A stretch of 40,956 nucleotides of DNA, taken from positions 1 to 40,956 of the forward strand of contig CAURNT010000008.1 in the NCBI GenBank assembly GCA_963526495.1, read 5' to 3'. A model generated the notes under the pieces. It saw nothing but the letters and a program-made list of their open reading frames with translations, did no database searches and was not told the origin of the DNA. How positions within the stretch are numbered: position 1 is the first letter of the stretch; each line of letters opens with the position of its first letter. The translations under genes were made by a program, and so were the position numbers. Positions 1-7,529 of the stretch are shown piece by piece. The DNA comes from CAURNT01 sp963526495. Its GTDB lineage: Bacteria; Fusobacteriota; Fusobacteriia; Fusobacteriales; Leptotrichiaceae.

Positions 1-299
1 CCTGTAGCCCCTGTGTCTCCTTTAGGTCCTTGTAGTCCTTGTTCCCCTGTATCTCCTTTAGGTCCTTGCGCACCTGTAGCTCCTGTATCACCTTTTGGTC
101 CTTGTATTCCTTGAGGCCCTTGGTCTCCTTGATCACCTTTTGGTCCTTGTGCTCCAGTAGCCCCTGTGTCTCCTTTCGGTCCTTGCACTCCTGTAGCTCC
201 TGTATCTCCTTTAGGTCCTTGTGCTCCTGTAGCTCCTGTGTCTCCTTTTGGTCCTTGTATTCCTTGAGGTCCTTGGTCTCCTTGATCTCCTTTTGGTCC
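1..299 (-). repeat. 153-bp tandem repeat encoding collagen-like Gly-X-Y stalk
   Basis: The segment with bases 271-300 recurs in near-identical form 153 bases lower (for example GGTCTCCTTGATC at 275 and again at 122). One unit encodes 51 residues or 17 triplets: GPKGD QGD QGPQGIQ followed by 12-residue GPKGDTGATGAQ sub-units. One full copy (147-299) and most of a second (1-146) are visible, and the array continues past the window edge. The unit is a multiple of three, so gain or loss of copies would keep the frame. Confidence 0.85.
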
Positions 300-2168
300 T
301 TTAAAATCTTTGTCATTTTTCAAAGTTTCTTTATCTAATGTTACTGTTACTACTTCTTTACCATCTTTTTTTACTTTTGTTGTTTTTAATCCTTCTCCAA
401 ATTCAAATCCTAATTTATTTATAGATATATTTTCAGGACTTGTTGTATCTTTTATGTTATAAAAAGTAATTGTTGGAACAGTTATTTTATTTATAACAGA
501 ATAAAGTTGTGAACCATTTATTGCATCTGTTGATGATTCACTTATAAGTCCCGGCGCAACATTTTGTAATCTTCTTTCACTTCCTATATTTCCAAAACTT
601 ACTAAACTTACAGGACCTGTACTTCCACCTGCAAAATTAAAAGTTATTCCATTTATTGTTTCTTGAGTATACACACTAGTTCCTTTTGAATTATTACTAG
701 CATTTTCTAAAGTTTTAGAATCGCTACCTAAAGCTAAACTTTTATCTACATCAGATATAGCATTATTCCCTAAAGCTAATGAATTTGTATTTTTTGCTTT
801 TGATTTTTTACCTATAGCAATAGTTTCTGTTACAGTTAGTAAATTGCCATTACTTCCTGTTCCGGCTTCCTTACCTATGGCTATATTATCACTCCCTACT
901 ATATAGTTCCCTGCATTATTCCCTAAAGCTAAATTATCACTTCCTGTAATATTATTTCCAGAAGTTTCTCCAGATGAATGATTAGAATTACCTGTAATAC
1001 TATTACCACTACCATAACCAAGTGCAGTGTTAAAATTACCTGTAATTAATTTACCTGCTTCTTTACCTAATACAAAATTTGATTCTCCTATAATCTTAGA
1101 ACCCGAATTAACTCCTGCTGCAAAATTATCTTGTCCTGCTATCCAATTCCCTGAAGAAAATCCAAAAGCAATATTATGTTCTGCTTTATCTACTGGTTTT
1201 AAATTAGTTGTGTCTATCTCACCTGCAGCATTTAATGAAGCTCTATAATCATATCCCACATAATTTCCTGCTCTTTCAGCAAAAGCCAAATTAAAATTAC
1301 CTACAACATTACTTCCGGCTGTTTTACCAAATGCTAAATTATTAGCACCTTGTGATTGTCCATATCTATCTGAACCTGTAGCACTAGCATTTACAACAAA
1401 ACCATTAATATTTTCTCCAGCATTTAACCCAAATGCTAAATTATATACTCCAGCAACATTTTTACCTGAATTTTGTCCTATCGCAATATTTCTATCACCA
1501 GAAGTATTATGCCCTGAATCTTGACCTATAAAAAAATTATCATTACCAGTTACATTCCAACCAGCACTTGGACCTAACGAATAATTATTTGAACCAGTCA
1601 TACCTTGTGCTGCTTTATACCCTAAATTAAAGTTATAATTTCCTTTATTATTATACCCAGCACCTTCACCAAATGACATATTATATATTCCATCAGAATC
1701 ACTACCTGCATCTTTACCAAATGAAAAGTTATAACTACCTGCTATTTTTCTACCACTACTTTCACCAAAATTAAATATATATTCAGAACTAGTGTTAAAT
1801 CCAGCTAATCTTCCAAAAGTAAATTGATAATTACCTGTAGCACTATCTCCAGCACTTTCACCAACAACAATCTTATTATCTCCCCAACCAGCTTGTCCAG
1901 CCCTATTTCCTACATATAGAGCATATTTACCTCCAACGCCCTGTACATTATCTCCTAAATATATTATCTTCTTTGGGTCCCACATTGTATTATTTTCACC
2001 AATTACTAAGGTATTAGTTGCTCCATTCATATCATTATTATTCCCAATAACAGTGGCATTTTCCCCTCCTCTTGTACCTGTACCTGTTATTATATGAGCT
2101 GTTTTACTTATAGTTGAAATTCCAGCTAATAAAAATATATACATTATTTTTCTAGTTATTTCTTTCAC
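1..2168 (-). CDS. Trimeric autotransporter adhesin with collagen-like stalk (partial, 3' end outside window)
   Basis: An uninterrupted 722-codon minus-strand frame starts at GTG (2166-2168), preceded by AGGAGG at 2173-2178, and runs off the left edge. Residues 1 to about 26 form a signal peptide (KEITRKIMYIFLLAG...). Residues from about 30 to 500 are head repeats of 16 residues, consensus GxYN(F/L)xFGxxAGxNxx, followed by shorter SLALGxxA units. A YadA/Hia-type neck (SERRLQNVAPG...STDAINGSQLY) lies at about 525-555. From Gly624 the chain is pure Gly-X-Y, 33 triplets to the edge, rich in GPKGD, GDTGATG and GPQGIQ. The family is a type Vc secreted, trimeric, surface-anchored adhesin; the C-terminal YadA anchor should lie beyond the window. 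The ligand is unknown. The start is chosen for its ribosome-binding site; an in-frame ATG at 2144 would cut into the signal peptide. Confidence 0.9.
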   Translation of the reverse strand, partial: MKEITRKIMYIFLLAGISTISKTAHIITGTGTRGGENATVIGNNNDMNGATNTLVIGENNTMWDPKKIIYLGDNVQGVGGKYALYVGNRAGQAGWGDNKIVVGESAGDSATGNYQFTFGRLAGFNTSSEYIFNFGESSGRKIAGSYNFSFGKDAGSDSDGIYNMSFGEGAGYNNKGNYNFNLGYKAAQGMTGSNNYSLGPSAGWNVTGNDNFFIGQDSGHNTSGDRNIAIGQNSGKNVAGVYNLAFGLNAGENINGFVVNASATGSDRYGQSQGANNLAFGKTAGSNVVGNFNLAFAERAGNYVGYDYRASLNAAGEIDTTNLKPVDKAEHNIAFGFSSGNWIAGQDNFAAGVNSGSKIIGESNFVLGKEAGKLITGNFNTALGYGSGNSITGNSNHSSGETSGNNITGSDNLALGNNAGNYIVGSDNIAIGKEAGTGSNGNLLTVTETIAIGKKSKAKNTNSLALGNNAISDVDKSLALGSDSKTLENASNNSKGTSVYTQETINGITFNFAGGSTGPVSLVSFGNIGSERRLQNVAPGLISESSTDAINGSQLYSVINKITVPTITFYNIKDTTSPENISINKLGFEFGEGLKTTKVKKDGKEVVTVTLDKETLKNDKDFKGPKGDQGDQGPQGIQGPKGDTGATGAQGPKGDTGATGVQGPKGDTGATGAQGPKGDQGDQGPQGIQGPKGDTGATGAQGPKGDTGEQGLQGPKGDTGAT
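1399..1831 (-). repeat. Array of nine contiguous 48-bp head repeats (16 residues each) in the adhesin
   Basis: Translation of the minus strand gives nine back-to-back 16-residue units without spacing, such as GSYNFSFGKDAGSDSD and GNDNFFIGQDSGHNTS. Gly, Asn, the aromatic/aliphatic pair and the central G-x-x-(A/S)-G are fixed. About nine further units of the same length lie between roughly 1350 and 850, broken by two insertions. DNA identity between units is low, so this is an old protein repeat rather than a recent DNA expansion. Boundaries are approximate. Confidence 0.75.
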
Positions 2169-2210
2169 TTTACCTCCTAATAATTAACCTTTTTTATATT
2201 TTCACTTTAT

Positions 2211-2239
2211 TAAATATCATTTTTATTTTTTAAAGTCAA
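2211..2239 (-). promoter_or_regulatory. Predicted promoter of the adhesin gene
   Basis: On the minus strand TTGACT (2234-2239) and TATTTA (2211-2216) are separated by exactly 17 bp, about 40 bases before the GTG start. This is the best sigma-70-like match in the 280-bp gap. Confidence 0.6.
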
Positions 2240-2282
2240 CTTTATTTAAACCTATATTTTCATTAGTTTTTCATTAGTATTA

Positions 2283-2291
2283 CCCCCCCCC
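2283..2291 (-). repeat. Homopolymeric G9 tract upstream of adhesin promoter
   Basis: Nine consecutive G on the minus strand (C9 on plus) lie 43 bp upstream of the predicted -35 box and 114 bases before the start codon. The flanks are almost wholly A/T. Tracts of this kind are prone to slipped-strand mispairing. A weaker TTGACC (2306-2311) and TAATAC (2277-2282) bracket the tract with a 23-bp spacer, so it could instead sit inside a second promoter. Confidence 0.85.
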
Positions 2292-2375
2292 ACTGTATTT
2301 TTAGAGGTCAAATCAAATTTTTAATTCTAAATGTTATACAAAATAAATTTAAAAAATTTTCAAAATAATCAAGTA

Positions 2376-2413
2376 TAAAAAAATGGAGTGAATTTTAATT
2401 TTCAATCCATTTT
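2376..2413 (-). terminator. Rho-independent terminator after the MFS gene
   Basis: Arms 2380-2392 and 2401-2413 pair over 13 positions with one mismatch (AAAATGGA-TGAA type stem, 8-base loop). On the minus strand the hairpin runs into seven T. It lies 35 bases past the MFS stop and ends that operon before the adhesin promoter region. Confidence 0.75.
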
Positions 2414-2447
2414 GTTTATTGTTTTGAATTATATATTTTTATTAAAA

Positions 2448-3605
2448 TCATAATTTTATATCTTCATTTTTTAAAAATTTAACATAACATATTAAACCCA
2501 ATAATATAATAAGTAAGCCACTTACACAAAATATTACATTTATTTTTATATATTTTAAAATATATCCTACTAAAATCATTGATAATGGTGTCGCAATATT
2601 TATATATACACTTTCTTTTAAAAAATAAAATTCATTTTCTTTTTTATCAAAATTCTTCTGAATAATTAACTTATTTGAAGTTGAATAAAAAGGAAAAGAT
2701 ATACCAGATATTAAAATCACAAGTAAATATAGATAAATATTAGTTGAAAATGCTAATACTGATATTGATAAACCAAATAAAATAATTGAATTTGAATAAT
2801 AATATTTATTTTTAAATTTTGCCTTTATTACAATATATGACCCTATAAACATCCCAAGAGACCAAAAAATCTCATTATATTTTAGATATGTAATATTATT
2901 ACCAAAATAATATTTTACTAATAGAGCCGTCATAAATCCCGGTATTGTCATGAAAAAATAAAAAATAAAATTTATAGCTAACATTCTCTTTAATAAATTA
3001 TTTAATGTTATAGAACATTCTTTTTTTATATCATCAACATTTATATCATTTATCACATTAAGATTGCTTACGATTAATATACTTATTATTGCTGTTACAA
3101 CATCAATAATTGCAATATAGTTCAATGAATAAGAACTTAAAATAAAAGCAGTTATTGCAGGTATGACTAGTGAAATCATAGAATTTATCAAACTATTCAA
3201 GGCATTAACTTTTTTAAAATAACTTTCCTTATCAAATAACATTACTATTATAGAATTTGAATAAGGCTCCATTATTCCTGAACCTATAGATCTCATAAAT
3301 ATTATAAAATAAACTAATTTTAAATTTGTTATATCTACATAAATTAATATAAAACTGAAAAAAGCAGTTATAGTATCTCCAATATTCATCATTAATTTGT
3401 GTTTCTTTTTTATTTTAATTTTATTCAATAAATAAACAATTAAAATCTTAGGTATATATGTTATTAATATACTTATAATAAATGGAGTAGATGTATCGTT
3501 ATATAAAACTAATGACCATATTATTGCAAAATCTAATATTGAACTTCCTATTTTACTAATTGTTTGACTTAAAATATATAGAAAAAAATTTTTATTATTA
3601 TTCAT
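2448..3605 (-). CDS. MFS-family membrane transporter, macrolide-efflux-like
   Basis: A 385-residue protein made almost entirely of hydrophobic segments, about 11-12 predicted transmembrane helices. A basic cytoplasmic loop (KIKIKKKHKLMM, about residue 62-73) between early helices and a charged central loop near residue 190-205 fit the 12-helix major facilitator plan. The pattern (N-terminal FFLYILSQTISKIGSSILDFAIIWSL) resembles MefA/enterobactin-exporter type MFS proteins, which export small molecules with proton counterflow; the substrate cannot be read from sequence. ATG start with AGGTG upstream. It follows dut by 34 bases and is the last gene of the operon. Codon use is even more A/T-rich than its neighbours. 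Confidence 0.75.
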   Translation of the reverse strand: MNNNKNFFLYILSQTISKIGSSILDFAIIWSLVLYNDTSTPFIISILITYIPKILIVYLLNKIKIKKKHKLMMNIGDTITAFFSFILIYVDITNLKLVYFIIFMRSIGSGIMEPYSNSIIVMLFDKESYFKKVNALNSLINSMISLVIPAITAFILSSYSLNYIAIIDVVTAIISILIVSNLNVINDINVDDIKKECSITLNNLLKRMLAINFIFYFFMTIPGFMTALLVKYYFGNNITYLKYNEIFWSLGMFIGSYIVIKAKFKNKYYYSNSIILFGLSISVLAFSTNIYLYLLVILISGISFPFYSTSNKLIIQKNFDKKENEFYFLKESVYINIATPLSMILVGYILKYIKINVIFCVSGLLIILLGLICYVKFLKNEDIKL

Positions 3606-3639
3606 AATTCACCTATTCTTTTTCTTTTTAAATATATTT

Positions 3640-4083
3640 TTATTTTAATCCTGTACTACCAAATCCTCCATGTCCTCTTTCCGTACTATCTAATTCTTCA
3701 ACTTCTTCAAATTCAACTTGTATATATGGAGTTATTACAAGCTGCGCTATTCTTAATCCATGTTCTAATTTAAAATCTTTATCACTATGATTATATAAAG
3801 GAACCATCAATTCTCCTCTATAATCTGAATCTATAACACCTACTTTATTAGCTGGTGCTATTCCACTTTTAGAAGCTAATCCACTTCTTGCATAAACAAG
3901 TCCTACATAACCATTAGGAATTTCAAATGAAATTCCAGTTTTAACTAAAAAAGTTTCACCCGGTTTTATAATTACATCTTCCTCAAGTAAAGCATAAATA
4001 TCAGCACCTGCAGAATATTGTGTACCATAAGTAGGTATAGTTGCTCTTGCATCTAATTTTTTAATTTTCATTTTATTTTCCAT
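3640..4083 (-). CDS. dut: dUTP diphosphatase (dUTPase)
   Basis: Hydrolyses dUTP to dUMP and pyrophosphate, keeping uracil out of DNA and feeding dTMP synthesis. All five trimeric-dUTPase motifs are present in order: SAGADIY (24-30), ARSGLA (65-70), GVIDSDYRGEL (82-92, with the catalytic Asp85), RIAQLVI (111-117) and the C-terminal RGHGGFGSTG lid (136-145). The length of 147 is typical. The ATG at 4083 has AAAGGT upstream and overlaps the preceding gene by 11 bases, indicating translational coupling. Confidence 0.97.
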   Translation of the reverse strand: MENKMKIKKLDARATIPTYGTQYSAGADIYALLEEDVIIKPGETFLVKTGISFEIPNGYVGLVYARSGLASKSGIAPANKVGVIDSDYRGELMVPLYNHSDKDFKLEHGLRIAQLVITPYIQVEFEEVEELDSTERGHGGFGSTGLK

Positions 4084-4498
4084 TCTTATTACCTTTCTTA
4101 TTCGTAATCTTATTTATATCTTTAAATAAAGTCCAATAACCTGTAATTATACCTAAAAATATCAATAATATTATTACAAGATCATTACTTTTAAACCCTA
4201 TAATTCTTTGTAATGCAAAATATATTCCAAGAAGTAATAAAACTGGTGAAATTATTGTATATGCAAAACCTGTAGCAAAAGATAAATATTTATGTAATTT
4301 ACTATCTTTTTTATTAAAATTTTCCTTTAATCTTTCTTTTTCAAGTATATCTTCACGTATTTCATCGCCATCAGAATCTACTCCAGTATCTAAATAAGTT
4401 TTATTTTTATTTTTTCTTTCTTCTTCTACAGAAGTAAATTTTGTATTTTCAAGTAATTCGCTAAATTCAAATTCTTTCATTTCATGTAAATCTTTCAT
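4073..4498 (-). CDS. Two-helix membrane protein, AtpZ/AtpI-like
   Basis: A 141-residue protein with an acidic and charged N-terminal half (about 1-70) and two closely spaced hydrophobic helices (about 72-95 and 103-122) joined by a short loop, ending in a Lys/Asn-rich tail. Helix-loop-helix features such as FATGFAYTI, LLGIYFALQ and LGIITGYWTLFKDI resemble AtpZ, the small protein often encoded with F1Fo ATP synthase. No ATP synthase gene is near, so the assignment rests only on architecture. ATG with AGGTGG just upstream; its end overlaps dut. Confidence 0.5.
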   Translation of the reverse strand: MKDLHEMKEFEFSELLENTKFTSVEEERKNKNKTYLDTGVDSDGDEIREDILEKERLKENFNKKDSKLHKYLSFATGFAYTIISPVLLLLGIYFALQRIIGFKSNDLVIILLIFLGIITGYWTLFKDINKITNKKGNKNGK

Positions 4499-4505
4499 AA
4501 TCCAC

Positions 4506-5219
4506 CTACTTTTTCTTCCTACAAACTAAAAATACTCTACTCTCTCCATATTCACTATTTCTAGCAGTATCATATATCTCAAAACCTTGTTCTCTTACAG
4601 TTTCTAATAATTTTTCTGTTTCAAAAATATTTTTTTCATGTTTTTCTACATATTTTCTATAAACATCATCCTCTTTTAGAAAAATAGTCATTTCAACTAA
4701 ATGTTTATACTTACTTAATTGTTCATGTCTCATTATATGTGTGTAATTTTCCGTTTCATCTATAAATATATCATTTTCAAAAATTTCATCAAATATTTCA
4801 ACTTCAACAAAATCAAAAATAAAGTATCCATCATCTTCTAATGAATTATATACATTTGATAAAAACTTTTTAAGATCTGACAAAGATGAAAAATAATTTA
4901 CTGTATCAAAATTACACATTATCAATCCATATTTTCTATCTATTCTATCATTAACTATATCTAATTTATAAAATTTAAGATTATCCATATTATACTTAGA
5001 TTTTGAAATTTCTAACATATCATCTGAAATATCATAAGCATCAACATCATAACCAGCTTTAGCAAATAGATGTGACATCTTACCTGTACCAGAACCTAAA
5101 TCAGCAACATTTTTTATACCTTTTTTAGGTAAATATGATTTTATAAATTTAAACCACGAATTATAGTCAACATTATCCATAAATTCATCATATATATATG
5201 CAAATTTCTTATGTATCAT
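4506..5219 (-). CDS. Class I SAM-dependent methyltransferase, YqeM-like
   Basis: A 237-residue Rossmann methyltransferase. Motif I is VADLGSGTGK (38-47), followed by an acidic strand-2 end (VDAYDIS, ribose contact) and the LIMCNFDTVNYF segment at the motif IV position. The N-terminus (FAYIYDEFMDNVDYNSW) is characteristic of YqeM-type proteins, whose substrate is not firmly established. Its ATG overlaps the glmM stop as ATGA, so the two are translationally coupled. It could methylate a small molecule, RNA or protein; sequence does not decide. Confidence 0.8.
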   Translation of the reverse strand: MIHKKFAYIYDEFMDNVDYNSWFKFIKSYLPKKGIKNVADLGSGTGKMSHLFAKAGYDVDAYDISDDMLEISKSKYNMDNLKFYKLDIVNDRIDRKYGLIMCNFDTVNYFSSLSDLKKFLSNVYNSLEDDGYFIFDFVEVEIFDEIFENDIFIDETENYTHIMRHEQLSKYKHLVEMTIFLKEDDVYRKYVEKHEKNIFETEKLLETVREQGFEIYDTARNSEYGESRVFLVCRKKK

Positions 5220-6577
5220 ACTAATTCTTCCTTAACTTTATCAACTAATTCATTTAATATTTTATTTAAAACACCTTCTTCTTTAGCTTCAACCATTACT
5301 CTTATTAAATTTTCAGTACCTGAAGCTCTTACAAGTATTCTACCTAATCCATGTATCTCTTTTTCTTTTTCTTCTATAAATTTAATAAGTTTTTCATTTT
5401 TATCCCAAGTTTTTTTCTTTTCTTTATCCACTATTATATTAACCATATCTTGAGGCCAAAGTGATATTTCTTCTCTTAATTCACTAAGTTTTTTACCACT
5501 TTCTATAAATGCTTGCATCAATTGTATACTTGTTAAAATTCCATCACCTGTTGTATTATAGTCAAGCATTATAACATGACCTGATTGTTCTCCTCCAAGA
5601 TTTAATCCATAAGTACGCATTTTTTCTAATACATATCTATCTCCAACATTAGATCTAATTAAACGTATATTATTATCTTCTAAGTACTTTTCAACTCCCA
5701 TATTAGTTAAAACTGTAGTTACAACTTTATTTGAATTTAACATACCTTTAGAATGTAAATTCATAGCCAATATACTAACAACTATATCTCCATCTAAAAC
5801 TATACCTTTTTCATCTACGGCTATCAACCTATCAGCATCTCCATCATAAGCTATACCCATATCAGCTTCAAACAATTTAACAGCTTCACATAATTTTTCA
5901 GGATGTGTTGACCCACAATTTACATTAATATTCTTCCCAGTAGGAGTATTATTTATTACAACAACCTCTGCTCCTAAATTTTGTAAAACCTTAGCTGCTA
6001 CTCTATATGCTGCACCATTAGCTGTATCAACTACAACTTTATATCCCACAAATGAAGTTTTAACCGTACTTTGTAAAAACTTTCTATACATTTTCATATC
6101 GTCTTCTACATAAGTAAATCTTCCAAGTTTTTCTCCATAAACTAAGTTTTCCATTAAGAAATCTCTATCATCCATCAATCTTTCTATTTCTTCTTCAACT
6201 TCATCACTTAATTTATATCCTAAACTAGAAAATATCTTTATCCCATTATCTTTAATAGGGTTATGTGAAGCTGAAATCATAACACCAGCGTCTGCATGTA
6301 AATGTCTTGTAATGTAGCTAACACCTGGAGTTGGAAGAACTCCAACAAAATCTATATTTACTCCCATTGCTGTTAAACCAGCAGAAAGAGCTGATCTTAT
6401 CATATATCCTGAAATTCTTGTATCTGTACCTAATATAACTTTAGGTTTTCCTTCTGTTGTTTTATTTTTTCTTAAATAATATCCAAGAGCTAATCCAAGA
6501 TTTGTAACTATATCTATATTCAAATCTCTATTTGCTTCTCCTCTTATTCCATCTGTTCCAAAATATTTTCTACCCAT
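5216..6577 (-). CDS. glmM: Phosphoglucosamine mutase
   Basis: Interconverts glucosamine-6-phosphate and glucosamine-1-phosphate for UDP-GlcNAc, hence peptidoglycan and lipopolysaccharide. The start MGRKYFGTDGIRGEAN is diagnostic. The phosphoserine loop ISASHNP (101-107, phosphoserine Ser104 by family), the magnesium loop DGDADR (245-250) and the phosphate-binding RASGTE (417-422) are all intact. At 453 residues it has the normal length. The ATG lies 8 bases inside the HTH gene upstream; the downstream methyltransferase overlaps by four bases. Confidence 0.98.
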   Translation of the reverse strand: MGRKYFGTDGIRGEANRDLNIDIVTNLGLALGYYLRKNKTTEGKPKVILGTDTRISGYMIRSALSAGLTAMGVNIDFVGVLPTPGVSYITRHLHADAGVMISASHNPIKDNGIKIFSSLGYKLSDEVEEEIERLMDDRDFLMENLVYGEKLGRFTYVEDDMKMYRKFLQSTVKTSFVGYKVVVDTANGAAYRVAAKVLQNLGAEVVVINNTPTGKNINVNCGSTHPEKLCEAVKLFEADMGIAYDGDADRLIAVDEKGIVLDGDIVVSILAMNLHSKGMLNSNKVVTTVLTNMGVEKYLEDNNIRLIRSNVGDRYVLEKMRTYGLNLGGEQSGHVIMLDYNTTGDGILTSIQLMQAFIESGKKLSELREEISLWPQDMVNIIVDKEKKKTWDKNEKLIKFIEEKEKEIHGLGRILVRASGTENLIRVMVEAKEEGVLNKILNELVDKVKEELV

Positions 6578-7199
6578 TTAATATCCTTCCCATATATTTA
6601 CCTATATATTTGCCTATTATTTTTATTTTATTTTGATTAGTCCTACTTAATATATTAGTTCCTTTTAAATGATTTAAATATCTCATATATAATTTATCAT
6701 TGACATGTTCTACATAGACAAAATCTATACTTCCATCAATGCTTACCAAAATAAACTCTTTATCTATATTTTGTATATCTAAATTTTCAGTTTCAATAAA
6801 TACATATTCGCCTTTATTAAATTCTTCTAAATTAGAACACTCTATTTTCAAATATTTCAAATCATTTCTTTTTAAATTAGATATCATTATTTTTTCTTCA
6901 TTAAAAGTATACTCAAATCCATTTATAGTATATTTTCCTATACATTGTATATCAAAATCATAATCTTCTATATATCTAACCTTTTTATACACTTCATATT
7001 TTTCTATTATTTGTACATCTTCTTTAGAAATACTTAAAGTCTTTATTAAATTATTCATAACCATTTTAGATGGTCTTTTTCTATTATTTATTAAGGCATT
7101 AATATATTGAGGACTTACTCCTAATATACTTGCTATTGTAGTTTGTGTAATATTTAATTTATTCAAATATTTAGTTAATATATCACCAGTAGTAACCAT
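6570..7199 (-). CDS. XRE-family helix-turn-helix regulator
   Basis: A 209-residue protein with an N-terminal Cro/C1-type helix-turn-helix at about 12-62: TQTTIASILGVSPQYINALINNRK is the scanning and recognition-helix region. The remainder (about 75-209) is a beta-rich domain reminiscent of the C-terminal part of phage-repressor-like regulators, but no Ser/Lys peptidase pair was identified. It sits between a CxxC protein and glmM with single-base and 8-base overlaps, so it may control its own operon; no operator was identified. Confidence 0.75.
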   Translation of the reverse strand: MVTTGDILTKYLNKLNITQTTIASILGVSPQYINALINNRKRPSKMVMNNLIKTLSISKEDVQIIEKYEVYKKVRYIEDYDFDIQCIGKYTINGFEYTFNEEKIMISNLKRNDLKYLKIECSNLEEFNKGEYVFIETENLDIQNIDKEFILVSIDGSIDFVYVEHVNDKLYMRYLNHLKGTNILSRTNQNKIKIIGKYIGKYMGRILNG

Positions 7200-7432
7200 T
7201 ATTCACCTACTTTTTTTCTTTCTTCTTCCTCTAATTCTAATATCATATTAATTTCTTCAAGAATAATATCAGAATCTAGACCATGTAACTCTATACCTTC
7301 ACCTATAGTTTCAGCAGTTGATATCACACATCCAGAACATCCAAGTCCATATCTCATTAATATATGAGACACTATCGGATACTTTTCTACAACTTCATCT
7401 ATATTCATATCATAATGTACTCTTATTTCCAT
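7199..7432 (-). CDS. DUF1858 / hybrid-cluster-associated redox disulfide domain protein
   Basis: A 77-residue single-domain protein. It carries the GLGCSGCVIS motif (Cys32, Cys35) after a short N-terminal helix (IDEVVEKYPIVSHILMRYG), the signature of the small CxxC family often found near hybrid cluster proteins. The likely role is redox or metal handling, but the function of the family is not settled. No hybrid cluster protein is in the window. It is first in its operon, with a good promoter about 30 bases upstream and ATG preceded by AGGAGAA. Confidence 0.8.
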   Translation of the reverse strand: MEIRVHYDMNIDEVVEKYPIVSHILMRYGLGCSGCVISTAETIGEGIELHGLDSDIILEEINMILELEEEERKKVGE

Positions 7433-7460
7433 ATTTCTCCTATTTATTTATGTTAAGTAT

Positions 7461-7489
7461 ATTATACAACTTTTTAATTTTTTTTTCTA
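7461..7489 (-). promoter_or_regulatory. Promoter of the DUF1858-HTH-glmM-dut operon
   Basis: TAGAAA (7484-7489), a 17-bp spacer made of A-tracts and ending in GTTG, and a perfect TATAAT (7461-7466), minus strand. It has the same layout as the mnmA promoter at 20160-20188. Confidence 0.7.
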
Positions 7490-7498
7490 GTAAAACAA

Positions 7499-7523
7499 AA
7501 ACTGTACCATAAAGATACAGTTT
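7499..7523 (-). terminator. Terminator after the DJ-1/PfpI gene
   Basis: Perfect 8-bp stem AAACTGTA/TACAGTTT (7499-7506 with 7516-7523) and a 9-base loop. On the minus strand it is followed by TTGTTTTA after the stem's own T run. It lies directly past the PfpI stop and ends the ptsI cluster. Confidence 0.75.
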
Positions 7524-7529
7524 AATTTA

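Noticed and set aside
1..299. CRISPR array
   Set aside because: The regular repeats are coding, with a 3-base Gly periodicity, no unique spacers of constant length and no cas genes.
39..338. Plus-strand open frame rich in Ser/Cys/Leu
   Set aside because: It is the complement of the collagen-like repeat; its periodic composition follows from the minus-strand Gly-X-Y codons and it has no ribosome-binding site.
1027..1248. Plus-strand 73-codon frame
   Set aside because: It lies opposite the adhesin head repeats and shows no start signal or family likeness.
2448..3605. Horizontally acquired resistance gene
   Set aside because: The MFS protein resembles efflux pumps, but no insertion sequence, repeats or composition break beyond slightly higher A/T content were seen.
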